Assembly: GCA_963760735.1 (NCBI GenBank)
Contig: CAVXEB010000004.1
Coordinates: 1,984,001 to 2,048,000, forward strand
Length of the DNA stretch: 64,000 nt
Reading direction: 5' to 3'
DNA from: CF-46 sp963760735
Lineage (GTDB): Bacteria; Chloroflexota; Limnocylindria; Limnocylindrales; CSP1-4
The notes beneath the pieces are model-generated. The model made no database searches. It was not told where the DNA came from and was given only the letters and a program-made list of their open reading frames with translations. The translations under genes and the position numbers were made by a program. Shown in pieces: positions 19,536-27,542 of this stretch (its first letter is position 1; every line of letters begins with the position of its first letter).

Positions 19536-21611
19536 TCAGAGGGGCGGCGGGGCGTCGGCGGCCGGCGGCGGTGGGCCATCGTCGGCGACCGGCGTCCGTT
19601 CGAAGAGCGTCGGGTCCTCGCGCCGATACGGGACGTTCACCACGACCGTGTGCGGCCGGCCAAGGAGAGAGCTCCGCAGGCGCTTCACCGACTGGTTGTA
19701 GAGGATCCGCTCCCACCACCGGCGGGCGACGTACTCGGGCAGGACCACGAACGTGATCGGCGACGACTTGTCCGGCGGCCACGCCGCGTCCAGCAGGTCG
19801 AGGTACGCCTCGAGCGGGCCCGTAAGGGCTCGATACGGCGACTCGACGACCACGAGCGGCACGCCGGGCAGCTGGCGCTCCCACTGGTCGCGCACCGTCT
19901 GGGCGTCCAGCGGGTTCTCGGTGATGAACACCGCGCGGATGTCATCGGAGATCGAGCGGCCGACGTTGACAGCCTGGATGACTGCCCGATTCACGCTCGG
20001 AACGGGCACGACCACGCGCTCCTCACGGTGGGGACTGGCGAACACGAGGTCCGGACGGACCGCCAGCTCCCGGCGCGAGGCGTCGTACTGGCGATGGATG
20101 AACAGCATCATCCCGACCAGGACCGGGATGAGGACCACGACGAGGTAGGCGCCGTCCACGAACTTCACGCTGACGACGACGACGAGGACGACCGCGGTGA
20201 GGAACGCGCCGAACGCGTTGAGGGCCAGCCGCCACACCCAACCCGTCTCGCGGACCGTCCGCCAGTGGATGACCATGCCGATCTGGCTGAGCGTGAAACA
20301 GACGAACACGCCGACCGAGTAGAGCGGGATCAGGGCCGTGACGTTGCCCTGGAAGACCCAGATGAGGAAGGCGGCGACGGCCGCGAGCACGACGATCCCC
20401 CAGGAGTAGGCGAGCCGGTCGCCGCGGTACGAGAACTGGCGCGGCATGTAGCCGTCGATGGCGAGGATCGCTCCCAGGCGCGGGAAGGCGTTGAACGACG
20501 TGTTGGCCGCAAGGAAGAGGATCAGCGCCGTGGCCGCCTGGAAGGCGACGAACAGGATCGTCCCGGCGCCGAACACGCTCGCCGCCACGAGCGACACGGT
20601 CGTCGGGATGTCGCCCACCGTCGGCAGGATCTCGTAGGCGTGGGCGACGACCGTGATCCCGATGAACAGGATGCCGAGAAGGACGGCCATCGCGGTCATC
20701 GTGTTCGCCGCGTTCTTCGCCTCGGGTGGCTTGAAGGCGGGCACGCCGTTCGCGATCGCCTCGACGCCGGTCAGGGCCACGGAGCCGCCGGCGAACGCCT
20801 TCAGCAGCAGGAAGATCGTCAGCTCCGCCGTCCCGAGCGGCTCCGCGTTCGGAGTCACGATCGGGTGAGCGTTGCCCGTCACGATGTTCACGAGGCCCAG
20901 CCCGACCATCAGGAGTGCGAGGCCGACGAAGGCGTAGGTCGGGACCGCGAAGATGTTGCCGGACTCGCGCAGGCCGCGGAGGTTCGCGATCGTGATCAGG
21001 GCAATCACGCTGATGGCGATCTCGATCTTCACGGGGTCGAGCTCGGGGACGACCGACACGATCTGGCCGATCGCCGACGCCGTCGAGACCGCGACCGTCA
21101 TGACGTAGTCGATCAGGAGGGCGGCCGCCGCGATCAGCCCGAACAGCGGGCTCAGGTTCTCCTTCGCGACGGCGTATGCGCCACCGCCGCCCGGGTATGC
21201 CCGGCACACCTGGCGATACGAGGTCACGACGACTGCCAGCAGGACCGCGATCGCGACCGACACCCCGACCGAGAACGCGAGGGCCGTGGCGCCCGCGACC
21301 GCGAGAACCCGGATGATCTCCTGAGTCGCGTAGGCCGACGAGCTGATCGCGTCGGAGCTGAAGATCGCGAGCGCCTTTCGCTTCGAGAGTCGTTCGCCGA
21401 TCTCCTCCTCGCTCGCGAGCGGACGGCCGAACGCGACCTGGCGGACACCCGCCCACCACCGCCCGACCGCCGTCTTGGGCTGGTTGGCAGCGGCCTTCGC
21501 CACGAGCTGGTTCCGGCCCGTGTAGCGGAAGTAGGGCGAGTGCGGGCGCTCGACACGGACACGCCGGTCCGCAGGTTTCCGGCCCTGAAGCGGCCGGCGG
21601 CCTCCGATCAT
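19536..21611 (-). CDS. kimA: KimA/YdaO-family high-affinity potassium importer
   Basis: 691 residues in the APC superfamily. After a polar N-terminal extension of about 75 residues comes the KimA hallmark KALAIFSSDAISSSAYATQE (the K+-coordinating Asp and Tyr of the Bacillus protein align here), then VVVTSYRQVCRAYPGGGGAY, FLLLKAFAGGSVALTGVEAI, LFLAANTSFNAFPRLGAIL and about 12 helices in total. The C-terminal cytosolic domain (from about 470) is Usp-like, with VVVPVPSVNRAVIQAVNVGR. Family members import K+ with protons and are shut by c-di-AMP in Firmicutes. The exact start is uncertain; later in-frame starts are possible. Neighbouring Usp, RCK and CPA2 genes complete a potassium module. Confidence 0.87.
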   Translation of the reverse strand: MIGGRRPLQGRKPADRRVRVERPHSPYFRYTGRNQLVAKAAANQPKTAVGRWWAGVRQVAFGRPLASEEEIGERLSKRKALAIFSSDAISSSAYATQEIIRVLAVAGATALAFSVGVSVAIAVLLAVVVTSYRQVCRAYPGGGGAYAVAKENLSPLFGLIAAAALLIDYVMTVAVSTASAIGQIVSVVPELDPVKIEIAISVIALITIANLRGLRESGNIFAVPTYAFVGLALLMVGLGLVNIVTGNAHPIVTPNAEPLGTAELTIFLLLKAFAGGSVALTGVEAIANGVPAFKPPEAKNAANTMTAMAVLLGILFIGITVVAHAYEILPTVGDIPTTVSLVAASVFGAGTILFVAFQAATALILFLAANTSFNAFPRLGAILAIDGYMPRQFSYRGDRLAYSWGIVVLAAVAAFLIWVFQGNVTALIPLYSVGVFVCFTLSQIGMVIHWRTVRETGWVWRLALNAFGAFLTAVVLVVVVSVKFVDGAYLVVVLIPVLVGMMLFIHRQYDASRRELAVRPDLVFASPHREERVVVPVPSVNRAVIQAVNVGRSISDDIRAVFITENPLDAQTVRDQWERQLPGVPLVVVESPYRALTGPLEAYLDLLDAAWPPDKSSPITFVVLPEYVARRWWERILYNQSVKRLRSSLLGRPHTVVVNVPYRREDPTLFERTPVADDGPPPPAADAPPPL

Positions 21612-21725
21612 CGGACTCCGATCCTGGGTTGGCGCACCCGGTGGGTGGCCGCAGTGCGAGGATTGGGCCGCGATGACCGTGTGCTCGCGCCCAACGAGCG
21701 CCGACCTGGGGCGCTCGGCGAATTG

Positions 21726-21731
21726 GTTATA
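21726..21731 (-). promoter_or_regulatory. -10 box upstream of kimA, with structured leader
   Basis: TATAAC on the minus strand about 115 bases before the chosen start. The leader that would follow contains an 8-bp stem (CGAGCGCC-loop-GGCGCTCG, roughly 21690-21715). I could not fit the ydaO/c-di-AMP riboswitch consensus. Confidence 0.4.
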
Positions 21732-21853
21732 CCGCAGCCGCTCCCACCAATGTCGGGCCGTCTTCGGGCAGGACGACCACCGTCGACCACATCACCCGCC
21801 TCGGCCGTCCCGCTGGCCTGCCGCCAGCCGATCACGAACCGGGTCGCATGCGA

Positions 21854-22579
21854 TCAGAGCCCGTGGCGGAGCCGCTCGGCGAGCCGGACGGGCAGCCCGG
21901 CGTCGCGCATCGCGGCCTGGACGGTCGGGATGTCGTAGGCGACCCGATGCCAGGTGCCCGTCGCCGCGTCGGTGTCGAGCTCCAGCCAGCTCGCACGTGG
22001 ATCGCCGTCCCGCGGCTGCCCGACGCTGCCCGGGTTGACCAGCATCCGTTCCGCCCCGTCGAGCCGGATCGTGGGCGTCCGGTCGGGCAGCCGGCCGACG
22101 ACGCGGCTGCCCACCCGGGTCCAGGCCATCGGCAGGTGGGTGTGACCGAAGAGTCCGAGCGGCGTCGTCAGCACGTCCAGGTTCGCTCGGGCCACCGACG
22201 AGCTGATGACGTACTCCCAGATCGGGTCGCGCGGGCTGCCATGCACGAGGAACGTGCCCGCTTCGACGCGCGTCTCCGGCAAGGCCCGGAGCCACTCGAC
22301 CGTCGTCGGGGAGATCCGCCGGCGGGTCCACTCCATCGCCGCCTTGGCATCCTCGTTGAACCAGTCGATCTCGCGACCGCCGATGGCGGCCCGGTCGTGG
22401 TTGCCGGCGACGCCGACCGCGTCGAGGGCGGCCAGACGGGCGACGACGGCATCGGGCTCGGGACCGTAGCCGACGACGTCGCCGAGGAGCCAGACGGCAT
22501 CCACGGAGCCGGCGCTGCCGAGCACGGCCTCGAGGGCCACGAGATTGGAGTGGATGTCCGACAGCACGGCAACGCGCAC
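21854..22579 (-). CDS. metallophosphoesterase (YfcE/MJ0936-like)
   Basis: 241 residues of the calcineurin-like fold with all metal motifs: VAVLSDIHSN (DxH), LLGDVVGYGPEPD (GDxxxxG), VAGNHD (GNHD), FLVHGSPRD and LFGHTHLPM (GHTH). These Mn-dependent enzymes cleave phosphodiesters; the natural substrate is unknown. GTG start with TAGGCT 6 bases upstream, consistent with leaderless initiation. It follows rsmG by 41 bases on the same strand. Confidence 0.9.
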   Translation of the reverse strand: MRVAVLSDIHSNLVALEAVLGSAGSVDAVWLLGDVVGYGPEPDAVVARLAALDAVGVAGNHDRAAIGGREIDWFNEDAKAAMEWTRRRISPTTVEWLRALPETRVEAGTFLVHGSPRDPIWEYVISSSVARANLDVLTTPLGLFGHTHLPMAWTRVGSRVVGRLPDRTPTIRLDGAERMLVNPGSVGQPRDGDPRASWLELDTDAATGTWHRVAYDIPTVQAAMRDAGLPVRLAERLRHGL

Positions 22580-22585
22580 GGCCAG

Positions 22586-22591
22586 AGCCTA
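22586..22591 (-). promoter_or_regulatory. -10 box of a leaderless promoter for the phosphoesterase
   Basis: TAGGCT on the minus strand, 6 bases from the GTG at 22579. Confidence 0.45.
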
Positions 22592-22620
22592 CCGCGCAGG
22601 CGATGCCGCCGGAGCCTCCG

Positions 22621-23448
22621 TCACCAGGGCCGTCGCTTGCGCGCGGCCGGGTCGCGCGGCCAGCTCGCGGCGATCGGACGGCGGCCGCGCTCGACCACCA
22701 CGAGGCGATGATCGGCGATGGCCTCGACCGCGGACCGGCTCCCCGGGCCCGCCAGCTCCGCGACCGACGGACCGACCTCGATCGACCCGTCGCCGATCCC
22801 GTCGAGCGCCCGCCGCGCCGCCGCAATCTCGCCACCGAGACCTGCGGCGTCGCGCGGATAGCCGCTCTTCCACGCGATGAGGACGCCGCCCGGATGGAGG
22901 AGCGGCAGGCCCAGCTCGACGAGGTCGGCGAGGCTCGCGACGGCCCGCGCCGTGACCCCCGGCCACCGACCGCGCTGGTCGGACGCGCGGCCCACATCCT
23001 CCGCTCGACGCGTCGCGACGGCGATCCGGCGGTCGAGACCGACGGCCGTAGCGGCCGTCTCGAGGAACCGCGTCTTCTTCGCGACCGACTCCACGAGCAG
23101 CGACGTCGTGCCGGCGACCGCCGCCGCGAGCGGGAGCCCGGGGAAGCCGCCGCCGCTGCCGAGATCTACGAACCGCTCGATCGACCGCGCGTGGAGGACG
23201 CCGATCCCGACGAGGCTGTCCGCCACGTGGCGGACGGCGACCGCAGCCGGGTCACGGATGGCGGTGAGATTGATTGCCTCGTTCCAGGCCAGCAACAGCC
23301 GGACATGGCCGTCGATCGCTGCGCGACCGTCGTCGGTCAGGGCGATGCCGAGCGCCTTCAGGGCAGGCTCGAGGGCGGCACCGTAGGCGGGCGGGAGGTG
23401 GGGAAGGCCGTCGACGCGCGTCGGGAGCGGGTCCGGCGGACGGTCCAG
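22621..23448 (-). CDS. rsmG: 16S rRNA (guanine-527-N7) methyltransferase
   Basis: Methylates G527 in the 530 loop of 16S rRNA. Visible: LLLAWNEAINLTAIRDP and RHVADSL at the N-terminal cap, FVDLGSGGGFPGLPLA (SAM loop), LLVESVAKKTRFLET, and the VTARAVASLADLVEL strand. The conserved cap continues upstream (PPAYGAALEPALKALGIALT), where no ATG, GTG or TTG exists in frame. The only plausible start is a CTG at 23448 placed 5 bases after AGGAGG. A TTG at 23295 would lose the conserved helix. With CTG the protein is 275 residues. Confidence 0.88.
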   Translation of the reverse strand: MDRPPDPLPTRVDGLPHLPPAYGAALEPALKALGIALTDDGRAAIDGHVRLLLAWNEAINLTAIRDPAAVAVRHVADSLVGIGVLHARSIERFVDLGSGGGFPGLPLAAAVAGTTSLLVESVAKKTRFLETAATAVGLDRRIAVATRRAEDVGRASDQRGRWPGVTARAVASLADLVELGLPLLHPGGVLIAWKSGYPRDAAGLGGEIAAARRALDGIGDGSIEVGPSVAELAGPGSRSAVEAIADHRLVVVERGRRPIAASWPRDPAARKRRPW

Positions 23449-23652
23449 GCACCCCTCCTGTCGGTTGTGCCTGTGCGGGCCGTCCGGGGTCCGCTCCCGG
23501 CGTCGTCGTACGTCACACCGCGCCAGATCCGGGATTGCCGCTGCCGGTCCGGTTCGTGGCCGGGTCTCCCCGTGCCCCTCGCCGGCCTCGGTGTCCAGGC
23601 GGTCGGTGCGGATGCCGGACGTTAGGGGTCCCGGCGGCTCCAGTCAATGTGG

Positions 23653-23693
23653 TTATCCACGAATCCACGGTCCCCCGCCGAACCTGTGGAAAA
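23653..23693. other. two DnaA-box-like 9-mers
   Basis: TTATCCACG at 23653-23661 and TGTGGAAAA (reverse complement TTTTCCACA) at 23685-23693, in the 254-base gap between rsmG and the kinase. rsmG often lies near oriC, but dnaA, rpmH, rnpA and par genes are absent, and two boxes are few. The rest of the gap shows nothing recognisable. Confidence 0.25.
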
Positions 23694-23702
23694 CCGACCC
23701 GG

Positions 23703-25292
23703 TCAGGCCCCGCGGCGGTCCTCGTGGAGAGACGGCAGGGCTCGCAATCGGGCTCGTCGGGCGCCTTCGTCGTCGTCATCGCCGTCCCGGCCGGCTGCCG
23801 CCATCGCCCGTCGCACGATCCGCTCCTCCAGCGCGACCTCCTCGCTCTCGAGGGCGCGCACGAGGGCGGCTTCGATCTCGGGCATCTCGACCTCCGCCGG
23901 GCCCGGCAGGACGAGGACGAACGCCGAGCCCGCCCCGGGCACGGAGGCGACGTCGAGGTCGCCGCCCATCTGGCGGGCGAGGTCGCGGGCGATCGGGAGG
24001 CCGAGGCCCGTGCCGGTCACGCGCTCGTGGCCGACGAGCCGCTGGAACCGCTCAAAGATCCGGTCGCGATCCTCGACCGGGATCCCGTCGCCGTCGTCGC
24101 GCACGACCAGGATCGCGGTGAGCCCGTCGACGCGTCCCTCGATCTCGACGCTCCCGCCGGCGGGCGTGAACTTGAGGGCGTTCGCGACGAGATTCGTCAG
24201 GATCTGCTCGACGCGCCGCCTGTCGCCCGTCGCGACCCGCATCCTCGGCGGCAACGAGGTCGTCAGGCGCGTCCCGTGATCGATCGCGATCGGGAGCAGG
24301 CTCGACGCCACCTGGGCGCCGGCCTCGGCGATCGAGAACGGCCCGACCTCGAGGTTGATCGTCCCGGACTCCAGCCGCGACAGCTCCAGGAGATCCCCGA
24401 CGAGGTCGGTCATCGTGCCCACGATCGAGCGGCTCCGCTCGAGGAAGTCGTGCTCGACGGACGGGTCGAGCACCTGACCGCCGAGGATGAGCTCGAGGTA
24501 GCCGCGGAGACCCGTCAACGGCGTCCGCAATTCGTGGGCGACCGTCGAGACGAACGTCGTCCGCTCGGCGTCGCGGGCGCGCAGGCCGGCGAGCTCGCGC
24601 TCCGCCGCCAGCTGGTTCGTGACGAGCGACAGGGCGACGCCCGCGTGGCGGGCCATCGTCGGCGGCAGGCGCTCGGCGAGGCGGGCGGCGTCGACCGGGC
24701 GGCCGAACTCGAACCCGAGCGCGACATCGCCCGCGGTGGGGATCGGCAGGATCGCGAAGTGGCGACGTTGGGCGTCTGCGACGTCGCCGGTCTCGAGGGA
24801 CGAGTCGCCTGCACCGTCCGCTCCATCGGCGGCGGCCACGTCATCTGCAAGGGGGCGCGGCTCCTCGATCGACGGATCATCGGCCGGGGAACGGCCGCCC
24901 ACGATGAAGGAGATCGGGGCGGGACCGGCGGCCGCCCGACGGGCGCGTGAGCGCGGCGCGTTCGCGTCCAGCCAGGCCGCGAGTGCCTCCGCCTCGGCGG
25001 GGTCCTCGTCGGCATCGATCGCGACCGCGGCTCGCCGCTCGATCCCGTCGGCGACGACGGCGACGCGTCTCGCCCCGACCGTCCGGGCGAGCAACCGGAG
25101 CAGGCCTGCCAGGCGTTCCTCGGCGGTCCCGTCGGAGGCGAGGATGTCGAGCGCCCGGGCGAGGAGGACCTTCTCCTGGTGGGCGATCCGGTCCTCGGCC
25201 CGCCGGAACGTCTTGCGACGCTCGACGAACGGCGCGGGGGCGGCGACGGCCGGCGGATGCGGGGGCAGGCCGTCGTGGCGTTGATCGTTCAT
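23703..25292 (-). CDS. soluble sensor histidine kinase (GAF-like + HisKA + HATPase)
   Basis: 529 residues from the ATG at 25292. No transmembrane helix. Residues about 40-225 resemble a GAF-type sensor (LARTVGARRVAVVADG, HFAILPIPTAGDVALGFEFG). The HisKA motif STVAHELRTPLTGLRGYLEL places the phospho-His at 253. The HATPase has N box LTNLVANALKFTPAGG, G1 VVRDDGDGIP and G2 GTGLGLPIARDLARQ. A highly charged tail with DGDDDDEGARRARL ends it. No response regulator is adjacent, so it is an orphan. The signal is cytosolic and unknown. Confidence 0.9.
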   Translation of the reverse strand: MNDQRHDGLPPHPPAVAAPAPFVERRKTFRRAEDRIAHQEKVLLARALDILASDGTAEERLAGLLRLLARTVGARRVAVVADGIERRAAVAIDADEDPAEAEALAAWLDANAPRSRARRAAAGPAPISFIVGGRSPADDPSIEEPRPLADDVAAADGADGAGDSSLETGDVADAQRRHFAILPIPTAGDVALGFEFGRPVDAARLAERLPPTMARHAGVALSLVTNQLAAERELAGLRARDAERTTFVSTVAHELRTPLTGLRGYLELILGGQVLDPSVEHDFLERSRSIVGTMTDLVGDLLELSRLESGTINLEVGPFSIAEAGAQVASSLLPIAIDHGTRLTTSLPPRMRVATGDRRRVEQILTNLVANALKFTPAGGSVEIEGRVDGLTAILVVRDDGDGIPVEDRDRIFERFQRLVGHERVTGTGLGLPIARDLARQMGGDLDVASVPGAGSAFVLVLPGPAEVEMPEIEAALVRALESEEVALEERIVRRAMAAAGRDGDDDDEGARRARLRALPSLHEDRRGA

Positions 25293-25493
25293 GAGGCCTG
25301 TGTAGGATGCCCCGTTTCCGGGAACGCGGAGCGGACCGCTCATCGGTCGGCCAAACGATCGTGGACGCAGGACACGGTTCGCGGTATGACCCGGGAGCCG
25401 GATTGGTGATGACCGGAAGTACGGGGTGCAGTCCGCTGCGGTTTGAAGGGGTCGGCCGGGGTCGCCGGGGTCGCGCGAGTGACCGGGGTCATC

Positions 25494-25847
25494 TCAGCTC
25501 GATCGACTGCTCCCGCGAACCGGTCGGCCGAGCGTCCTCCGGACGACGTCGATCACCTCGTCCACGTACTCGTCGGCCTCGCCGCGCTCCGCGGCGGTCC
25601 GGACGCAGCCCTGGACGTGGTCCTCCAGGACGAGGATCGAGACGGCGTCCACGGCGGCCCGCAGGGCAGCCGTCTGCTGGAGGATGTCGACGCAGTACTC
25701 CTCGCGCTCGATCATCCGGGCGATCCCGCGGACCTGCCCCTCCATCCGCGACAGCCGGCGGACGAGACCGGACTTGTCCTTCGAGTAGCTATGGCGGAAA
25801 TCCGCGGATGCTGGCGCCGGCGAACGCCGGGTCGCGGGAGATGGCAC
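25494..25847 (-). CDS. csoR: CsoR/RcnR-family metal-sensing repressor
   Basis: 117 residues. DUF156 core: RRLSRMEGQVRGIARMIERE, YCVDILQQTAALRAAVDAVS, LEDHVQGCVRTAAERGEADE. Cys52, His77 and Cys81 form the C-H-C copper(I) site of CsoR. The GTG at 25847 has GGAG 7 bases upstream. The adjacent perfect palindrome GATACCCCC-T-GGGGGTATC is the known style of CsoR operator, so copper-responsive autoregulation is likely. No copper ATPase or chaperone gene is in the window; other targets must lie elsewhere. Confidence 0.9.
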   Translation of the reverse strand: MPSPATRRSPAPASADFRHSYSKDKSGLVRRLSRMEGQVRGIARMIEREEYCVDILQQTAALRAAVDAVSILVLEDHVQGCVRTAAERGEADEYVDEVIDVVRRTLGRPVRGSSRSS

Positions 25848-25880
25848 GACATTCTCCGAGCGGTGGGAAGTGCCGCCGAT

Positions 25881-25899
25881 GATACCCCCTGGGGGTATC
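25881..25899. promoter_or_regulatory. CsoR-type operator palindrome
   Basis: Perfect 19-base inverted repeat GATACCCCCTGGGGGTATC, 33 bases upstream of the csoR GTG and 80 bases before the divergent gene at 25979. Matches the G-tract palindrome bound by CsoR proteins. Confidence 0.8.
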
Positions 25900-25964
25900 C
25901 GATCGCAAGCCTCGGGACGGGGTCGCCGACGGTCCGGGCGGGCACGACGATCGGGCCGACCCGG

Positions 25965-25970
25965 TAGACT
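25965..25970 (+). promoter_or_regulatory. -10 box of a leaderless promoter
   Basis: TAGACT, 8 bases before the ATG at 25979. Confidence 0.45.
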
Positions 25971-25978
25971 TTCCGCCG

Positions 25979-26347
25979 ATGGATCCGCGCGACGACCTCG
26001 ATTCGCTCGCGGGCGGGGTCGGCTGCGCCGCCTGTGGCGAGCTCGTCCCGACCGATCGGGTCCGCATCCTCGCCCGCCGCGACGACCTCGTCTTCGTCGA
26101 GATCGCGTGCCCCGGCTGCCGGAGCGACTCCCTCGGGATCGTGATCGGGCTCGACGACGATCGGGACGCCGCGGACGTCGACCGGGCATGGTGGGGCGAG
26201 TTCGGTCCCGCGGACGCCGACCGATTCCGCGACGCGCGGCCGATCGAGGCGGCGGACGTCGAAGCGGTTCGACGGCTGCTCGTCCACGGCGACCTGGCCG
26301 ACCTCGTCGGCCGGAGCGATCCGCCCGCGTCCGGATCCGCCCGGTGA
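25979..26347 (+). CDS. zinc-ribbon protein of unknown function
   Basis: 122 residues. Two CxxC knuckles, GCAACGELVPTD and CPGCRSDSLG, separated by a strand-rich RVRILARRDDLVFVEI, form a probable zinc ribbon. The second half is acidic (GLDDDRDAADVDRAWWGEFG) and helical. Possibly a nucleic-acid- or protein-binding adaptor; function unknown. It is the first gene of a tightly overlapping set with the nuclease-like gene, hpt and a membrane protein (4-base overlaps each). Confidence 0.65.
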   Translation: MDPRDDLDSLAGGVGCAACGELVPTDRVRILARRDDLVFVEIACPGCRSDSLGIVIGLDDDRDAADVDRAWWGEFGPADADRFRDARPIEAADVEAVRRLLVHGDLADLVGRSDPPASGSAR

Positions 26348-26979
26348 CGTCGAGCGGGACGACCGACTCGAGCTCCCGGCGCCGGAACCGCCGTCGGACG
26401 GCGGCAAGGTCGGCTCGCGCGCGTCTCGCCGTCGAGCTCGCGGCGGTCTCGCCGTCCGACGCGGACGCCGCCACGCCAGTCGCCGTCGCCGGTCCGCTCG
26501 AGGCGGACGTCCTGGACGCCGAGACGGAGCGCCTCCGAACGGATCGTCCGCGTCCGTCGTTCGCCCACGCGAGCGAGGAGGAGATGGCCCGGATCCTCGA
26601 CTTCTACCGGATCCGCTGGGACTACGAGCCGCACACGTTCCCGATCCTGTGGAACCTCGATGGCGTCGTCATCGAGAGCTTCTCGCCGGACTTCTGGTTG
26701 CCGGACCTCGACCTCTACCTCGAGATGACGACCCTCCGCCAGCGACTGGTCCGCAAGAAGAACCGCAAGCTGCGCCGGATCCATGAGCTCTATCCCGACA
26801 TCCGGGTGAAGCTCTTCTATGCCCGCGACTTCCGGGCGCTGATGCTGAAGTTCGGCCGGCTGGCTCTCGTCGACGAGCTGAGCGGATCGTCCGGCCAGGT
26901 CGTCCCCGATCGCGGCATCGAGGACGACACGGCGGCTGACGTCGCGGCGAGTGACGAACGAGCCGGGGCGGACGCGTGA
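26344..26979 (+). CDS. PD-(D/E)XK nuclease-like protein of unknown function
   Basis: 211 residues starting from a GTG in a GTGA overlap. After a basic, Ser/Arg-rich N-terminus of about 70 residues comes FAHASEEEMARILDFYRIRW, then YEPHTFPILWN, ESFSPDFWLPDLDLYLEMTT, RQRLVRKKNRKLRRIHELYP and VKLFYARDFRAL. The PDF...DLYLEMTT arrangement resembles the core of Vsr/PD-(D/E)XK nucleases (D-Xn-E-X-T/K), although the final Lys is replaced by Thr, so activity is unsure. The C-terminus is acidic and disordered. Precedes hpt. Confidence 0.6.
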   Translation: MTSSGTTDSSSRRRNRRRTAARSARARLAVELAAVSPSDADAATPVAVAGPLEADVLDAETERLRTDRPRPSFAHASEEEMARILDFYRIRWDYEPHTFPILWNLDGVVIESFSPDFWLPDLDLYLEMTTLRQRLVRKKNRKLRRIHELYPDIRVKLFYARDFRALMLKFGRLALVDELSGSSGQVVPDRGIEDDTAADVAASDERAGADA

Positions 26980-27542
26980 CCGGGCGGATCGACCTGCAGG
27001 GCGACATCGGCGAGATCCTCCTGACCGAGGAGCAGATCAGTGCCAAGGTCGCGGAGCTCGGCGCCCGGATCGGTGCCGACTACGGCGATCAGCCGCTCAC
27101 GCTCGTGTCGGTCCTGAAGGGCTCGCTGCCGTTCATGGCCGACCTGATGCGGGCGATCCCGTCACCGGTCCGGATCGACCTGATGGAGGTCAGCTCGTAC
27201 GGCGGCACGACCACGGAGTCGTCCGGGCTGGTCAGGATCCTCAAGGACCTGTCGGCGACGATCGCCGACGAGGACGTCCTGATCGTCGAGGACATCATCG
27301 ACACCGGTTTGACCCTGAACTACCTCGTCCGCTATCTGCGCGGCAAGAACCCCCGCTCGCTCCGGATCTGCACGCTGCTCGACAAGCCGGCCCGGCGGCT
27401 GGTGGACATCCCGGTCGACTACGTCGGCTTCACGATCCCCGACCAGTTCGTCGTCGGCTACGGCCTCGACTACGCCGAGTACTACCGCAACCTCCGGTTC
27501 GTCGGCGTTCTCAAGCCCGAGGTCTACACGAGCGCCGAATGA
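26976..27542 (+). CDS. hpt: hypoxanthine phosphoribosyltransferase
   Basis: 188 residues. Purine salvage: hypoxanthine or guanine plus PRPP gives IMP or GMP. Motifs: TLVSVLKGSLPFMADLMRAI, VSSYGGTTTESSG (flexible loop), and the PRPP signature VLIVEDIIDTGLTLNYL, then VDYVGFTIPDQFVVGYGLDY. GTG start overlapping the preceding stop; it overlaps the following membrane-protein gene by 4 bases. With purH elsewhere in the window, both de novo and salvage routes are present. Confidence 0.95.
   Translation: MTGRIDLQGDIGEILLTEEQISAKVAELGARIGADYGDQPLTLVSVLKGSLPFMADLMRAIPSPVRIDLMEVSSYGGTTTESSGLVRILKDLSATIADEDVLIVEDIIDTGLTLNYLVRYLRGKNPRSLRICTLLDKPARRLVDIPVDYVGFTIPDQFVVGYGLDYAEYYRNLRFVGVLKPEVYTSAE

Noticed and set aside
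21612..21731. c-di-AMP (ydaO-type) riboswitch before kimA
   Set aside because: A plausible location, but I could not find the conserved ydaO core segments; only a simple stem is seen.
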